64,000 bases of DNA from Actinoplanes flavus (lineage in GTDB: Bacteria > Actinomycetota > Actinomycetes > Mycobacteriales > Micromonosporaceae), in contig NZ_JAGFNS010000002.1 of assembly GCF_017592555.1 (NCBI RefSeq), positions 62,001 to 126,000 on the forward strand, written 5' to 3'. This document shows, piece by piece, positions 10,701 through 19,167 of this stretch (position 1 is the stretch's first letter; each line of letters opens with the position of its first letter). The translations under genes were made by a program, and so were the position numbers. Under the pieces are notes generated by a model that saw only the letters and a program-made list of their open reading frames with translations, did no database searches and was not told the origin of the DNA.

Positions 10701-13700
10701 AGAACGACTACGGGACCGCGCCCACCCGCGGCCTCGCCGTACGCATCGACGAACTCGACCACTTCGACGGCAGCACACCCGTCTTCGTGACATCCGTTCG
10801 CACCGGTCATGACGAACTCGGCCGAGCGATCCAGCAGACCGACGCCCTGAACAACACCACCAGGACCGACTACACCCCAGCGACCGGGGGACCGGTCACC
10901 CAGACCAAGGTCACCAATCAACTCGGCCACACTGTCATCAACACACTCAACCCTGCACTCGGCCTAGCGGTGAAGGTGACCGACGTCAACGGCCTGATCA
11001 CCGAATCCGCCTTCGACGGCAACGGCCGCCTGCTGAAGGTCTGGGCACCCGGACGCTCACGGGCCACGTATCCCAACGACCCGTCCGTCAGCTACACCTA
11101 CAACGTCAGCAAGACAGCATCCACCTCGATCGTCACCAAGCAACTGATCGCTTCGGGCACGAAGAACTACCGCACCACCATCGCGCTCTACGACGGCATG
11201 CTGCGCCTGCGCCAAACGCAGACACAAACGCTCGCCGGTGGCCGAGCCATCACCGAAACCGTCTACAACTCCCGCGGCCTCGTCGTCTGGGCGAGCAACC
11301 CGTACTACGACATCGACAACTCCCCACCCAGCACCACCCTGGTGACCGCCGTGCGACGCCCGGAGATCCCGTCGCTCACCACCAACATCTACGACGGTGC
11401 CGGCCGAATCACCGACGCGATCTACACCGTCAACGGCGACGAGGCATGGCGCGAACGCACCAGCTACCTGGGAGAGCGAACCAACGTCACACCCCCACGG
11501 GGCGGCATCCCCACCACCACGATCACGGACGCCCATGGCCGTCTCACCGATCTCCGCCAATACAAGGATCCGGCAAAACTCGGCAGCGACGATCCAGCGA
11601 CCTTCGAGCGAACCATCTACCAATACACCAACCGCGATCAGCTCAAGTCGGTGACCGGGCCGGGCAACAACACCTGGACCTACACCTACGACCTACGCGG
11701 CAACAAGATCCGCACGGACGACCCCGATACGGGAATCTCGACCAGCGGCTATGACACCCTAGGCCGACTGAGCTGGACAAAGGACGCCCGACAGAAGGCG
11801 ACCTTTTTCAAATACGACGAACTCGGACGCAAGACTGCCGCGCGGGAAGGCGCCGAGGACGGCCGACTACTCGCCGAATGGACGTACGACACTCTCGCCT
11901 ACGGCGTAGCAAAACCGGCCACCGCGACCCAGTACGAGTACGACGCCAACGGCAACCGCGCGGCCTACATCACCGCGACGACCGGCTACGACGCTGCCGG
12001 CCGCCCGAAAGGCACGTCGGTAACTGTCCCGGCGAACGACAGCGGACTATGCGTCTCGGGCGAAACCAACCCGTGCACCTACACACAAACCTTCGGGTAC
12101 CGCCCGAACGGTGGTCTCGAAAAGGTCACCACCCCAGCAGTTGCCGGACTTCCCGCCGAGACCGTCACCACCCTGTTCAACACCATCGGACTGCCCAACG
12201 GCCTGATCGGCAAGCAGATCTACGCCCAAGAAATCGTCTACAACCAGCTCGACGACCTCATCGGCCAAAACCTCGGCGAGCACGGCAACCGCGTCGCGCT
12301 CACCTACGGCTACGACGACGCCACCGGGCGCAAGACAACCTTCAACGCAGTTCCTGAACTGAAAAACGACGTCTACAACCTGCGCTACAAGTACAACGAA
12401 GCCGGCACCATCGAGGCGATCACCGACACACCAGACGGTGGGCAGGCCGCCGAAACACAGTGCTTCCAGTACGACGCGCTCAACCGGCTGACCGAAGCCT
12501 GGTCACAGGCGACGAACACCTGCGCCAACACGCCGACCCCCACCGTCGTGGCCGGACCCGCCGCCTACTGGCGTTCCTACACCTACGACCCGGCAGGCAA
12601 CCGCAAGACCGAAACCATCCACCAGAGCACCGACATCACCCGCACCTACAACTACCCACCCTCCGCCGGCGTTGCAGGCAGCAAGCCCCACGCGGTCACC
12701 TCGATCACTGGTAGCGGTGGAAGCACCGCGGTGCACCAGTACGCCTACGACGCCAATGGCAACACCCTGTGCCGCCCCACCAGCACCGCCGCGAACCAAT
12801 GCGCTGCAGACGGCACGGCAGGTACAGGAAGCCAAGCCCTGGTGTGGAACCACCAGAACCGGCTGAGCTCCAGCACCGACGCCACCGGAGCCACCAGCTA
12901 CACCTACGACGCCGGCGGCAGCCGACTCATCCGCCGCGACCCGGGCGGCGCGACACTCTATCTGCCCGGTGGCATCGAAATCCGTAAACCGAAGAGCGGC
13001 AACGCCACCGGCACCCGCTATTACAGCCATGCCGGCTCCGCGATCGCCGTACGCACACCCACAACCCTGACCTGGCTTATCAACGATCATCAAGGAACCG
13101 CCACCGCCACGGTCTCCAGCGATGCGGCGCTGACAGCCACCCGCCGACGTACTACCCCTTTCGGGGAAGACCGAGGCGTCAAACCGACCTCCTGGCCCGG
13201 AGAGAAGGGATTCGTCGGGGGCACCCGCGACAACACCGGGCTCACTCACCTCGGAGCACGCGAATATGACCCAGCGATCGGCCGATTCGTATCAGTCGAC
13301 CCGATCATGGACCTCGCCAACCCACAACAATGGAGCGCCTACTCCTACGCAAACAACAGCCCCATCAGCTCCTCCGACCCCACCGGCCTACTCCCGAAAT
13401 GCACCGAGGAATCCGCGAACAGAGTTTGCGGTGGCGGTGGCGGCGGTGGCGGTGGCGGGGGTCCGGCCCCCGGAGAAGATGGCGGCAACAGCACCGGCGG
13501 CAACGATGGTGGCTCGTCCAGTGACACCAAGGAAGTACTTCCCCGCGTTGAGCAGCACGTAAAATGCTTCCCGGAATGGCTCTGTGAGGGATGGGAACTG
13601 CTCTGGGATAATGTGGAAGCGAACGCCGACGCGATCGTCGATATCGCAGTCGGCACCGCCGAGGCTGCTGTCGGAGTCGGTCTCGTGGGAGCGAGTACGC

Positions 13701-14215
13701 CCGTGGTCGCCGCTGGCGGCATTGCAATTGTCGGCTCCGACGGTTTGCTGATTTGGGTTGGGGCGCCAGCTGTCGCAGCGGGAGTCGCCGGCATTGTCAC
13801 CGGTGCCGGCTTTGCAGTAGACGGAGCCGCACGCCTAGGCAACGGCTTCTCGAGACTTCAGTGGAACAATCAAGCCACACGCGGCGGTGCGGGTGGCGCC
13901 AAGCGCAAGGTTACAATCGACGACGATCACATTAAGAACGGCCATACCCCAGAGGGAATTTTCTCGACTGACTCGTCGAAGACGGAATGGGTTCCGGGGA
14001 CAACCCCGGAAAGTCGGCGAGCTATGATCGAAGAGGTTCTTGAGAAGGGGCGGGTCAACAAAAATACCGGGAATAGGGATGGCGTCGTCAAGGAGCTTCG
14101 ATTCAAAAATCCGGTGGGGTACAAGCGAGACCTAAAGCGGACGCCGCTCTATACGATGCGCGTCTACTTCGACCCTGCTGAGAACTTCGTGCGCAATGCC
14201 TTCCCGGTGCCATGA
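7787..14215 (+). CDS. RHS-repeat polymorphic toxin
   Basis: Protein of 2142 residues, starting at GTG with AGGGAG about 5 nt upstream. The N-terminus carries many Arg/Lys and then a hydrophobic signal segment (about 22-46). From about 260 an SpvB-like shell region begins, followed by many YD/RHS repeats (for example YTYDLRGNKIRTDDPDTG). The RHS-associated core at about 1765-1870 includes GLTHLGAREYDPAIGRFVSVDP and ends in the DPTGL hinge where tips are exchanged. A Gly-rich linker and two hydrophobic pre-toxin segments (about 1945-2015) lead to a charged C-terminal tip (about 2035-2142) with DDDHIKNGHT, which could be the active site of an EndoU/BECR-like RNase; I cannot assign the family firmly. 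The tip has visibly lower GC than the body. The immunity gene follows. Confidence 0.85.
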   Translation: MSKRNHRQFLRRRKMQTPSQTLRAILITSLLASSIGQLPLTAAAEAAAAKPQDVKGIKVAPVEAKPLPEYTADDRELTEADIPPDPTVAAKEQAVDLTQQGTARVQAGALAVSVEPVASTPTLQGTPQQDTASVRKLKVSSLSRAATAALGVKGIAVRLARADGSNLGGRVRLTVGYQPVAGLFNNEALSRLRLVRLEDGHPIPSTNDPRTGTVSATVEVSGAATASTFALTTAAEGENGDYSATSLTQASTWQVSQQNGAFAWSYPMNVPKPPGSFSPDLSLGYSSAAIDGRTSGNNTQGSWIGDGWSFDPGFIERSYRTCSDDQDEQSGKEPNSKDIHGGDQCWFDDNATMSFNGSATELVKVASSENDADDTTVLYRGKADDGSRIEQIKGDIANGDDDKTYWRLTTVNGIQYYFGRGKTDGGSSDGASTNSTWTVPVYSNHPGEPGYNEKFAEARKTRAWRWNLDYAIDLNRNTVTYFYAKEEGAYAREGDEQKRTTYDRAGYLTKIEYGSRSNAAATARPVNRVLFDVADRCIGTCFTSAGKPIAKRFPDAPWDQYCDAAPCSVAQYAPTFWTAKRLANVRTQVYTGSGDAYTTVDSYALAHAYLQAGGNESTPMWLKSITHTGHVTTAGGPAVTDPPVVFNPNADVMPNRVNTPNGHSSLFRNRIQSITTESGGQIGITYSKPECDGITLPKPWANGKRCFPQYYGAEGEEATLDWFNKYVVTRVDVYDNTGGFEHQQTNYDYLDTPAWAYDNSQLTDPKKRTWGDFRGYGRVQIRTGVDTDTQSRTEYRYFRGLNGDPQPENEVLPPKGTPRNVQVTDSLGGTVTDHEALAGMLREQITYNGNDWISGTLNNPAVQGPTATAGTLKAWRTHAGSERQRTKLANGGTRWTATITKVNADHMISELHDAGDEAVAGDDRCTRMEYARNETAWILDRVKRKLVDGADCTAGSKPATVISDTRSYYDDKNDYGTAPTRGLAVRIDELDHFDGSTPVFVTSVRTGHDELGRAIQQTDALNNTTRTDYTPATGGPVTQTKVTNQLGHTVINTLNPALGLAVKVTDVNGLITESAFDGNGRLLKVWAPGRSRATYPNDPSVSYTYNVSKTASTSIVTKQLIASGTKNYRTTIALYDGMLRLRQTQTQTLAGGRAITETVYNSRGLVVWASNPYYDIDNSPPSTTLVTAVRRPEIPSLTTNIYDGAGRITDAIYTVNGDEAWRERTSYLGERTNVTPPRGGIPTTTITDAHGRLTDLRQYKDPAKLGSDDPATFERTIYQYTNRDQLKSVTGPGNNTWTYTYDLRGNKIRTDDPDTGISTSGYDTLGRLSWTKDARQKATFFKYDELGRKTAAREGAEDGRLLAEWTYDTLAYGVAKPATATQYEYDANGNRAAYITATTGYDAAGRPKGTSVTVPANDSGLCVSGETNPCTYTQTFGYRPNGGLEKVTTPAVAGLPAETVTTLFNTIGLPNGLIGKQIYAQEIVYNQLDDLIGQNLGEHGNRVALTYGYDDATGRKTTFNAVPELKNDVYNLRYKYNEAGTIEAITDTPDGGQAAETQCFQYDALNRLTEAWSQATNTCANTPTPTVVAGPAAYWRSYTYDPAGNRKTETIHQSTDITRTYNYPPSAGVAGSKPHAVTSITGSGGSTAVHQYAYDANGNTLCRPTSTAANQCAADGTAGTGSQALVWNHQNRLSSSTDATGATSYTYDAGGSRLIRRDPGGATLYLPGGIEIRKPKSGNATGTRYYSHAGSAIAVRTPTTLTWLINDHQGTATATVSSDAALTATRRRTTPFGEDRGVKPTSWPGEKGFVGGTRDNTGLTHLGAREYDPAIGRFVSVDPIMDLANPQQWSAYSYANNSPISSSDPTGLLPKCTEESANRVCGGGGGGGGGGGPAPGEDGGNSTGGNDGGSSSDTKEVLPRVEQHVKCFPEWLCEGWELLWDNVEANADAIVDIAVGTAEAAVGVGLVGASTPVVAAGGIAIVGSDGLLIWVGAPAVAAGVAGIVTGAGFAVDGAARLGNGFSRLQWNNQATRGGAGGAKRKVTIDDDHIKNGHTPEGIFSTDSSKTEWVPGTTPESRRAMIEEVLEKGRVNKNTGNRDGVVKELRFKNPVGYKRDLKRTPLYTMRVYFDPAENFVRNAFPVP

Positions 14216-14225
14216 GGAGGTGGTG

Positions 14226-14708
14226 ATGGAAATTTCGTTCGCGTCTGATTCTGAGTATTCCGGTCATGGGCGTGAGTTCGCTCAAGAGGGTGGTTTAGAG
14301 CTCGTTTCTCGCACTGATCTCCGGTGGTACTATTTTCTAGGTCGCTTGTCGATATCCAAGTCGGGGATCGATGTTGGTCCACCGTGGGGTTGGGTTCCGC
14401 TGTTTGATGCAATGTATTCTGTTCAGCAAACCATGCTATTTTTGCAGGGGAAAGGGGCCTTTGGTGACATCGATTTCACTGAGAACGATGAATTGATCAA
14501 GTTTGAGGTCACTCAAGGAATTCTTCATGTGGTTCCGACCTATTCCGAACTCGAGATTCGCTGTTCTGTGGACGAGTTCCTGGAGGCTGGAACCGGTTTC
14601 ATTAAAGAGCAATTGCGGCGTGTGGCGACGGAATTTCCAACGCTCGCTCATAATAAGCATGCTCTTGCGCTTGGCCAAGACTTCGGCCTGGACAATTTAA
14701 GAAGGTAA
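14226..14708 (+). CDS. Candidate immunity protein for the RHS toxin tip
   Basis: Protein of 160 residues, acidic, without signal peptide or membrane segment, so probably cytosolic. GAGGAGG at 14214-14220 supports the ATG at 14226, ten bases after the toxin stop. Its GC content is clearly lower than that of the RHS body, matching the exchanged toxin tip. Position straight after a polymorphic toxin, similar base composition and size are the classic signs of an immunity gene. No family is recognised with certainty; a Trp-rich segment (residues 14-49) and a mixed alpha/beta C-terminus are visible. A strong terminator follows. Confidence 0.7.
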   Translation: MEISFASDSEYSGHGREFAQEGGLELVSRTDLRWYYFLGRLSISKSGIDVGPPWGWVPLFDAMYSVQQTMLFLQGKGAFGDIDFTENDELIKFEVTQGILHVVPTYSELEIRCSVDEFLEAGTGFIKEQLRRVATEFPTLAHNKHALALGQDFGLDNLRR

Positions 14709-14713
14709 TGGAT

Positions 14714-14746
14714 GCCAGTCTGCACCTCCGTAACGTGCAGACTGGC
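14714..14746. terminator. Rho-independent-like terminator
   Basis: GCCAGTCTGCAC at 14714-14725 pairs perfectly with GTGCAGACTGGC at 14735-14746 (9-nt loop) and is followed by a pyrimidine-rich CTCTTTCCTCTT tract. Confidence 0.8.
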
Positions 14747-14939
14747 CTCTTTCCTCTTGGTTGTTCGAGGCGTCAATCCGCCGCTAAGCCCTGATTCATC
14801 AATGAATGGTCGGTTGCGGGGACCCGGAGATACAGGGGCATTGGCAATCCCCTGAAACCGTAGAGACTTTGATCTTGAGGTTTTTAGATCTTGATAGGTG
14901 GGAGAGAGCGGCGGCGTAGCCGCCTCCTTCCCCCTATCT

Positions 14940-15525
14940 TCATGCCGCCCGTTCGGCACGGACCCGGGCCTCGTAGACCGCCGGTGGGAGCCGGCCTGCC
15001 GTCGAGTGCCGTCTGTCGTGGTTGTACTCATCGATGAACGCGGCGACCGCGGTCCGGGCCTGGGCCCGGGTGGCGTAGCGGCCGGCGGCCGCGAGCAGCT
15101 CGAACTCCAAGGTCGAGTTGAACGACTCGGCGACCGCGTTGTCCAGCCCGGAGCCGGTGCGGCCCATCGACTGGCGCACCTTCGCCCGGCCGCAGGCGGC
15201 GCGGAACAGGTTGCCGGTGTACTCCCCGCCCTGATCGGAGTGGAAGATCACCCCGGCCACGTCACCGCCGCGGACCGCGATCGCGACCTGCAACGCCGCG
15301 GTCGCCAGCGCGGCGTCGTGGTGGGCGCCCATGGCGAACCCGACCGCCCGGCGTGAGTGCAGGTCCAGCACGGTCGCGAGGTAGAACTTCCCTTCGTCGC
15401 AGGGGATTTCGGTGAGGTCACCGACCCACGCCGTGTTCGGTGCCGCCGGCGGGGTGAAGTCGCGGTGGAGCAGATCGGGTGCCTTGCCCGCGGACTTGTC
15501 CGGCTGGGTCAGGTTGCGGCGGACC
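14940..15525 (-). pseudogene. IS3-family transposase, C-terminal part
   Basis: The reverse frame encodes the rve integrase core of an IS3 OrfB. Visible are WVGDLTEIP (first Asp), HSDQGGEYT (second Asp) and ESFNSTLEFE (final Glu), then the NHDRRHSTAGRLPPAVYE ending typical of IS3. Coding sequence continues upstream of the GTG at 15371 as far as about 15525 and then stops abruptly where another gene remnant begins. The N-terminal HTH part and OrfA are absent, so the element is truncated. I did not find both terminal inverted repeats. Confidence 0.85.
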
Positions 15526-15531
15526 TTTGGA

Positions 15532-16267
15532 AGAACGGCGGCCAGATCTATGACGTACGCGTCACGGTGGAAAACCTCGCCCTCGCGGCTGCCCTCGCCG
15601 CGCTCACCGCCTGGGCAGCGGCACAGCTCGCCCCACCACCTGGATCCTCACCACACAAGCCGGCGACACCGCCACCACCGGCGCCCTGCTCCGTCGCGGC
15701 TACCTCGCAGCTGCAGCCCTCGGCCTCGCTCTCGCCGGGCTCTGGGGCCTCGGAACCGGCGCCGCCGTCGGACTTCCCGACGACGCCTACCTCAAGGCCG
15801 CCCTCTACGCCACCATCCCCATCGCCGCCAGCGCAGCGCTCGTCGCGCTTACCGCGCCACGCATCCCAGCGTCCGCGATCGCATCGTGGCTGCGCCGAGC
15901 CAGTCCACCGGTCCTGGCCATCGGCCTCGCCGCCAGCGGCGTCTACCTTCAAGAAGCAGCCAACACGCTCAGCTTCCCCGCCAACCTGCTCGGACCGCCT
16001 GGACTCGTGCAGACCGTCGGCGCCGCCCTGCTCGGCGTCGCGACCGCCATGACCGCCACCCGCCAACCGTTCCTGCGCATCATCACCGCCGTGATCCTCG
16101 GCAGCGGATACGCGCTGGTGGCCAACGTCGCCACCGCCGGCTACCTGACGATCGCCTACATCCTCGTCCTCGCCTGGTGGGCCGCCACAACCGCCATCGC
16201 CACAATCATCACGGGTGGGACGGGCAACGCCGGATGGATCACCCGCTGGCTCCCACCCTCCAGATAG
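15532..16267 (+). pseudogene. Multi-pass membrane protein gene, broken
   Basis: Coding sequence begins without a start at the IS3 junction in one frame (YDVRVTVENLALAAALAALT), then shifts near 15640 into another frame that runs to the stop at 16267. The second part encodes at least five hydrophobic helices (for example [20 protein letters not shown] and ITAVILGSGYALVANVATAG). Loss of the start plus a frameshift marks a dead gene. Its original function is unknown; similar hydrophobic proteins occur in actinobacterial mobile elements. Confidence 0.6.
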
Positions 16268-16271
16268 AGCA

Positions 16272-16335
16272 CGGCATACGACCAAGAGCCGCACCTCCCC
16301 GAATGCCGGGGAGTGCGGCTCTTGGTCGTATGCCG
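16272..16335. terminator. Long inverted-repeat terminator
   Basis: A 23-nt arm starting CGGCATACGACCAAG (16272-16294) and its complement (16313-16335) flank an inner CTCCCC/GGGGA hairpin, with one bulged C. It could stop transcription in both directions between the broken membrane gene and the recombinase cassette. Confidence 0.8.
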
Positions 16336-16434
16336 TCGGCGCATTGCCACTCAAGCTTGGAGCGGGCTTCGAGATCTGCCGCAACCGTGATTGAACGCCG
16401 AAGGCAGCTAATCAAAGGAATCGAAAGGAGCGCC

Positions 16435-16527
16435 ATGAACGCGCACGAAAGAAGTTCCGATTGCAACGCAATTATCTGGGGGAATGTTGGCGAAAAGAGA
16501 CGATATCGAATTGGCTGTTCCATCTGA
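16435..16527 (+). CDS. Tiny ORF (30 aa) in the recombinase leader
   Basis: AAAGGAG lies about 4 nt before the ATG at 16435, the best ribosome-binding site in this stretch. The product is a 30-residue peptide with two Cys and a basic C-terminal half. The ORF overlaps the start of the next small ORF (16484) in another frame, as a translated leader would. Whether the peptide itself matters is unknown. Confidence 0.4.
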   Translation: MNAHERSSDCNAIIWGNVGEKRRYRIGCSI

Positions 16528-16708
16528 AACGGAATATGATTGCGGCGGCGCTGCTGCTGACGCTGAAACGGGCGAATATCGCATAATTGTTCCACCGGAA
16601 CCGCCGGATTTTGGCCCGGCAGCTGCCCGTGCATTCCTGCGCATGCTCGTACGTGCGCATCGAAAGCACGCAGGAGAATCCGCCGAAGCTGTTCTGGAGG
16701 AAGAATGA
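16484..16708 (+). CDS. Small acidic protein coupled to serine recombinase
   Basis: Protein of 74 residues, rich in Glu, Asp and Ala, with a C-terminal helix (AARAFLRMLVRAHRKHAG). Its stop overlaps the ATG of the recombinase by 4 nt, implying translational coupling. Small proteins in this position can modulate a serine integrase, for example as directionality or accessory factors, but nothing in this sequence proves that. The ATG at 16484 has a GGGGG almost adjacent, so initiation may depend on ribosomes arriving from the tiny upstream ORF. Confidence 0.5.
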   Translation: MLAKRDDIELAVPSETEYDCGGAAADAETGEYRIIVPPEPPDFGPAAARAFLRMLVRAHRKHAGESAEAVLEEE

Positions 16709-18504
16709 CAGTAGACCACGCACGCTTGGAAGCCGACCTCGCCACTGCAAATGCCGTCGCCCCGAAGCTATCGTTCGCCTTCTACGGGCGAGTCTCGACG
16801 GAAGACAACCAGGACCCGGAGTCCTCCCTGCAATGGCAGCTCTCACGGGCCCGGACCCTCATCGCACCGCACGGTGGCCTGATCATCGCCCAGTTCTTCG
16901 ACATCGGGCAGAGCCGCGCACTGCCGTGGCAGCGCCGGCCCGAAGCCAGCCAACTCCTGGCCGCGCTGAAGGACCCTGCCCGCGGCTTCGACGCCGTCGT
17001 CATCGGCGAGCCGCACCGCGCCTTCTACGGCAATCAGTACGGCCTGACCATGCCGCTGTTCACCCACTACGGCGTCCAACTGTGGGTGCCCGAGGTGGGC
17101 GGCCGCATTGATCCCGACAACGAGGGCCACGAGATGGTCATGTCGGTCTTCGGCGGTATGTGCAAGGGCGAACGCAACCGGATCAAAGTCCGCGTCCGCA
17201 CCTCCATGAAATCTCAAACCAAACTCGAAGGCCGCTACCTCGGGGGACGACCGCCCTACGGATACATGCTAGGAGACCTCGGACCCCACCCGAACCCGGC
17301 GAAGGCCGCCGCGGGAAAACGACTGCACGGCCTCATCCCCGACCCGCAGACGGCTCCCGTGGTGCAGCGGATCTTCGCCATGTATCTAGACGGATACGGC
17401 CTGCACGCCATCGGCGAGAGGCTCAATCGAGACGGCATTCCGTGCCCATCGGCATACGACCGTGCGCGGAACAAGCACCGCGATGGGCTGGCATGGGCGA
17501 AGAGCGCCATCCGTGTCATCCTCAACAATCCGCGCTACACCGGGCACCAGGTCTGGAACAGGCAGCGCACCGACGAGGTGCTTCTGGACGTTGATGACGT
17601 CGCGCTCGGATATACCGCCGTCACGAAATGGAATGGCCGCGAGCGGTGGATCATCTCGGACAAGCCGGTACACGAGCCACTCGTGACAGCAGAGGCTTTC
17701 GAGCACGTGCAGCAGTTGATCGCCAAGCGAGGACGTACCTCCACCGCTCCCCAGCGGGTGTACCGCTCACACCACCCTTACGTGTTCAAGGGCCTGGTCA
17801 ACTGCGGGGTATGCAACCGGAGGATGCAGGGCAGTCGCGCCAACGGGATCGCCTACTACCGCTGTAGGTACCCGCAGGAGTACGCCTTGACGAACAAGGT
17901 CGACCACCCTCGTACCGTCCTGCTGCGAGAGGACATCCTGGTCACCCCGCTGGACACCTGGCTGAGCCAAGAGTTCGGAGAACTCCAGCGCCGCCACACC
18001 GTCACGAAGATCCTGGAGCAAGCCGCCATCGGCATGCCCGTTGTGGCGCCGGCCTCGCCGAGTGGGCCGACCATCGCCGAACTCGACGCCAAACTCGCCC
18101 GTTACCGGGAGGCGCTGGATGCGGGCGCGGACCCGGCCGTGGTCGCCGGATGGATCGCCGAGACGCAGGCCGACCGTCAAATCGCACTGTCGCGTCAGCG
18201 TTTGGAGAGGACCGGGGCCGCCGACGGGAGCGCCTATCGCCTGACCGTTGAGGAGGTCACCGCCATGATCGAGGAACTCGGAGGTATGGTTGCCGTCCTC
18301 AAGACGGCCGCCCCGGAGGATAAAATCGACATATACCGCGATTTGGGTCTGCGGATGACCTACCTGCCGGAAACCAAAACGGTGCGGGCTGATCTTGCGA
18401 TCGCACCACACCGTTGGCCATCGGTTTGTGTCCGAGGGGGGACTTTTCCACCCTCGTGCGGCATTCTGCACACATTCGGACAACTGGTCAACGAGTGCGC
18501 CTGA
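16705..18504 (+). CDS. Large serine recombinase (intact, copy 2)
   Basis: Protein of 599 residues. The resolvase domain (about 23-180) has the FYGRVSTED motif with nucleophile Ser31 and the conserved GGMCKGERNRIKVR helix. The recombinase domain (about 190-310) contains GRYLGGRPPYGY and VILNNPRYTGHQVWNR. A zinc ribbon (about 365-395) shows CGVCNRRM and a later YYRC, and a helical C-terminal part follows. All parts of a phage-integrase-type serine recombinase are present, so it could cut and rejoin att-like sites. It is the intact version of the pseudogene at 1160-2400 and, like it, precedes an AbrB-like/tyrosine recombinase pair. Confidence 0.93.
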   Translation: MTVDHARLEADLATANAVAPKLSFAFYGRVSTEDNQDPESSLQWQLSRARTLIAPHGGLIIAQFFDIGQSRALPWQRRPEASQLLAALKDPARGFDAVVIGEPHRAFYGNQYGLTMPLFTHYGVQLWVPEVGGRIDPDNEGHEMVMSVFGGMCKGERNRIKVRVRTSMKSQTKLEGRYLGGRPPYGYMLGDLGPHPNPAKAAAGKRLHGLIPDPQTAPVVQRIFAMYLDGYGLHAIGERLNRDGIPCPSAYDRARNKHRDGLAWAKSAIRVILNNPRYTGHQVWNRQRTDEVLLDVDDVALGYTAVTKWNGRERWIISDKPVHEPLVTAEAFEHVQQLIAKRGRTSTAPQRVYRSHHPYVFKGLVNCGVCNRRMQGSRANGIAYYRCRYPQEYALTNKVDHPRTVLLREDILVTPLDTWLSQEFGELQRRHTVTKILEQAAIGMPVVAPASPSGPTIAELDAKLARYREALDAGADPAVVAGWIAETQADRQIALSRQRLERTGAADGSAYRLTVEEVTAMIEELGGMVAVLKTAAPEDKIDIYRDLGLRMTYLPETKTVRADLAIAPHRWPSVCVRGGTFPPSCGILHTFGQLVNECA

Positions 18505-18723
18505 ACACCTGGTTACGGCATCGCTGCCACCCGGAGTTCAGGCTTTTCGCCTGTATCCCTCGAGTGGATCTGCCGCCTGCCGGGCTGGTGAAGTCCCCGG
18601 TTTTGTAGTTGTCGGAGCAGTGCTCCTGCCACTGACTGTAGTCCTGCGGTCGCGGTTGCGCAGTCACTCGGGCGGGTGGTCGTCGTGGTGAGGGGCGTGC
18701 CGCTGCCGGCGCTGGTGCCGCGG

Positions 18724-19167
18724 ATGAACACCGAAGACCGGGAAGGCCACCGCAGGGAGTCGGTCCGGCGGGCCCGGGTGAGCCGCAAACCGCTGCCGCT
18801 TCCCGAAGCTCCTCCGCCTCCGCGGCGGGATGTCGTGTTCGGTATGTGCGCCGTCGACAGTAAAGGCCGGATCTCCGATACCCGAGCCATGGCCACGCTC
18901 GGTTGGGAGGCCGGTTTGCGGGTGTCGTTCACGGTCGCGCACAAGGTGATCGTGATCAATGCTGACGATGCCGGCGGGCAAGGGGTGTGCGGGCGGCATT
19001 GCCTGCGGCTGCCGTCGAGCATGCGCCGCGCGGTCGGGATCGGTGTCAAAGAGCGGGTGCTGCTGGCGGCGATTCCGGATCCCGGCCTGCTGGTGGTGCA
19101 CCCGCTGGTTCAGTTGGATCGTTGGTCCGCGGCCGTGCACACGGCGGTGCTGGGCGGTGAACGGTGA
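18724..19167 (+). CDS. Double AbrB/MazE-like DNA-binding protein (copy 2)
   Basis: About 147 residues, near-identical to the protein at 2860-3312, with two SpoVT/AbrB-like halves (VDSKGRISDTRAMATLGWEA and LRLPSSMRRAVGIGVKERVLL). The stop overlaps the GTG of the tyrosine recombinase. The start is uncertain: similarity to copy 1 begins at about the ATG 18724, but GTG codons at 18676 and 18715 are in frame and no clear ribosome-binding site decides. The 220 bp after the serine recombinase hold no other gene that I can support. Confidence 0.75.
   Translation: MNTEDREGHRRESVRRARVSRKPLPLPEAPPPPRRDVVFGMCAVDSKGRISDTRAMATLGWEAGLRVSFTVAHKVIVINADDAGGQGVCGRHCLRLPSSMRRAVGIGVKERVLLAAIPDPGLLVVHPLVQLDRWSAAVHTAVLGGER

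Noticed and set aside
8630..10930. Long minus-strand ORF opposite the RHS gene
   Set aside because: Its Val/Gly/Ala-rich translation is the antisense shadow of a high-GC coding gene; the plus strand has RHS repeats and a proper start.
14747..14939. Possible tRNA or attachment site before the IS3 remnant
   Set aside because: No tRNA T-loop or cloverleaf could be built, and no matching repeat was found near the recombinase genes.
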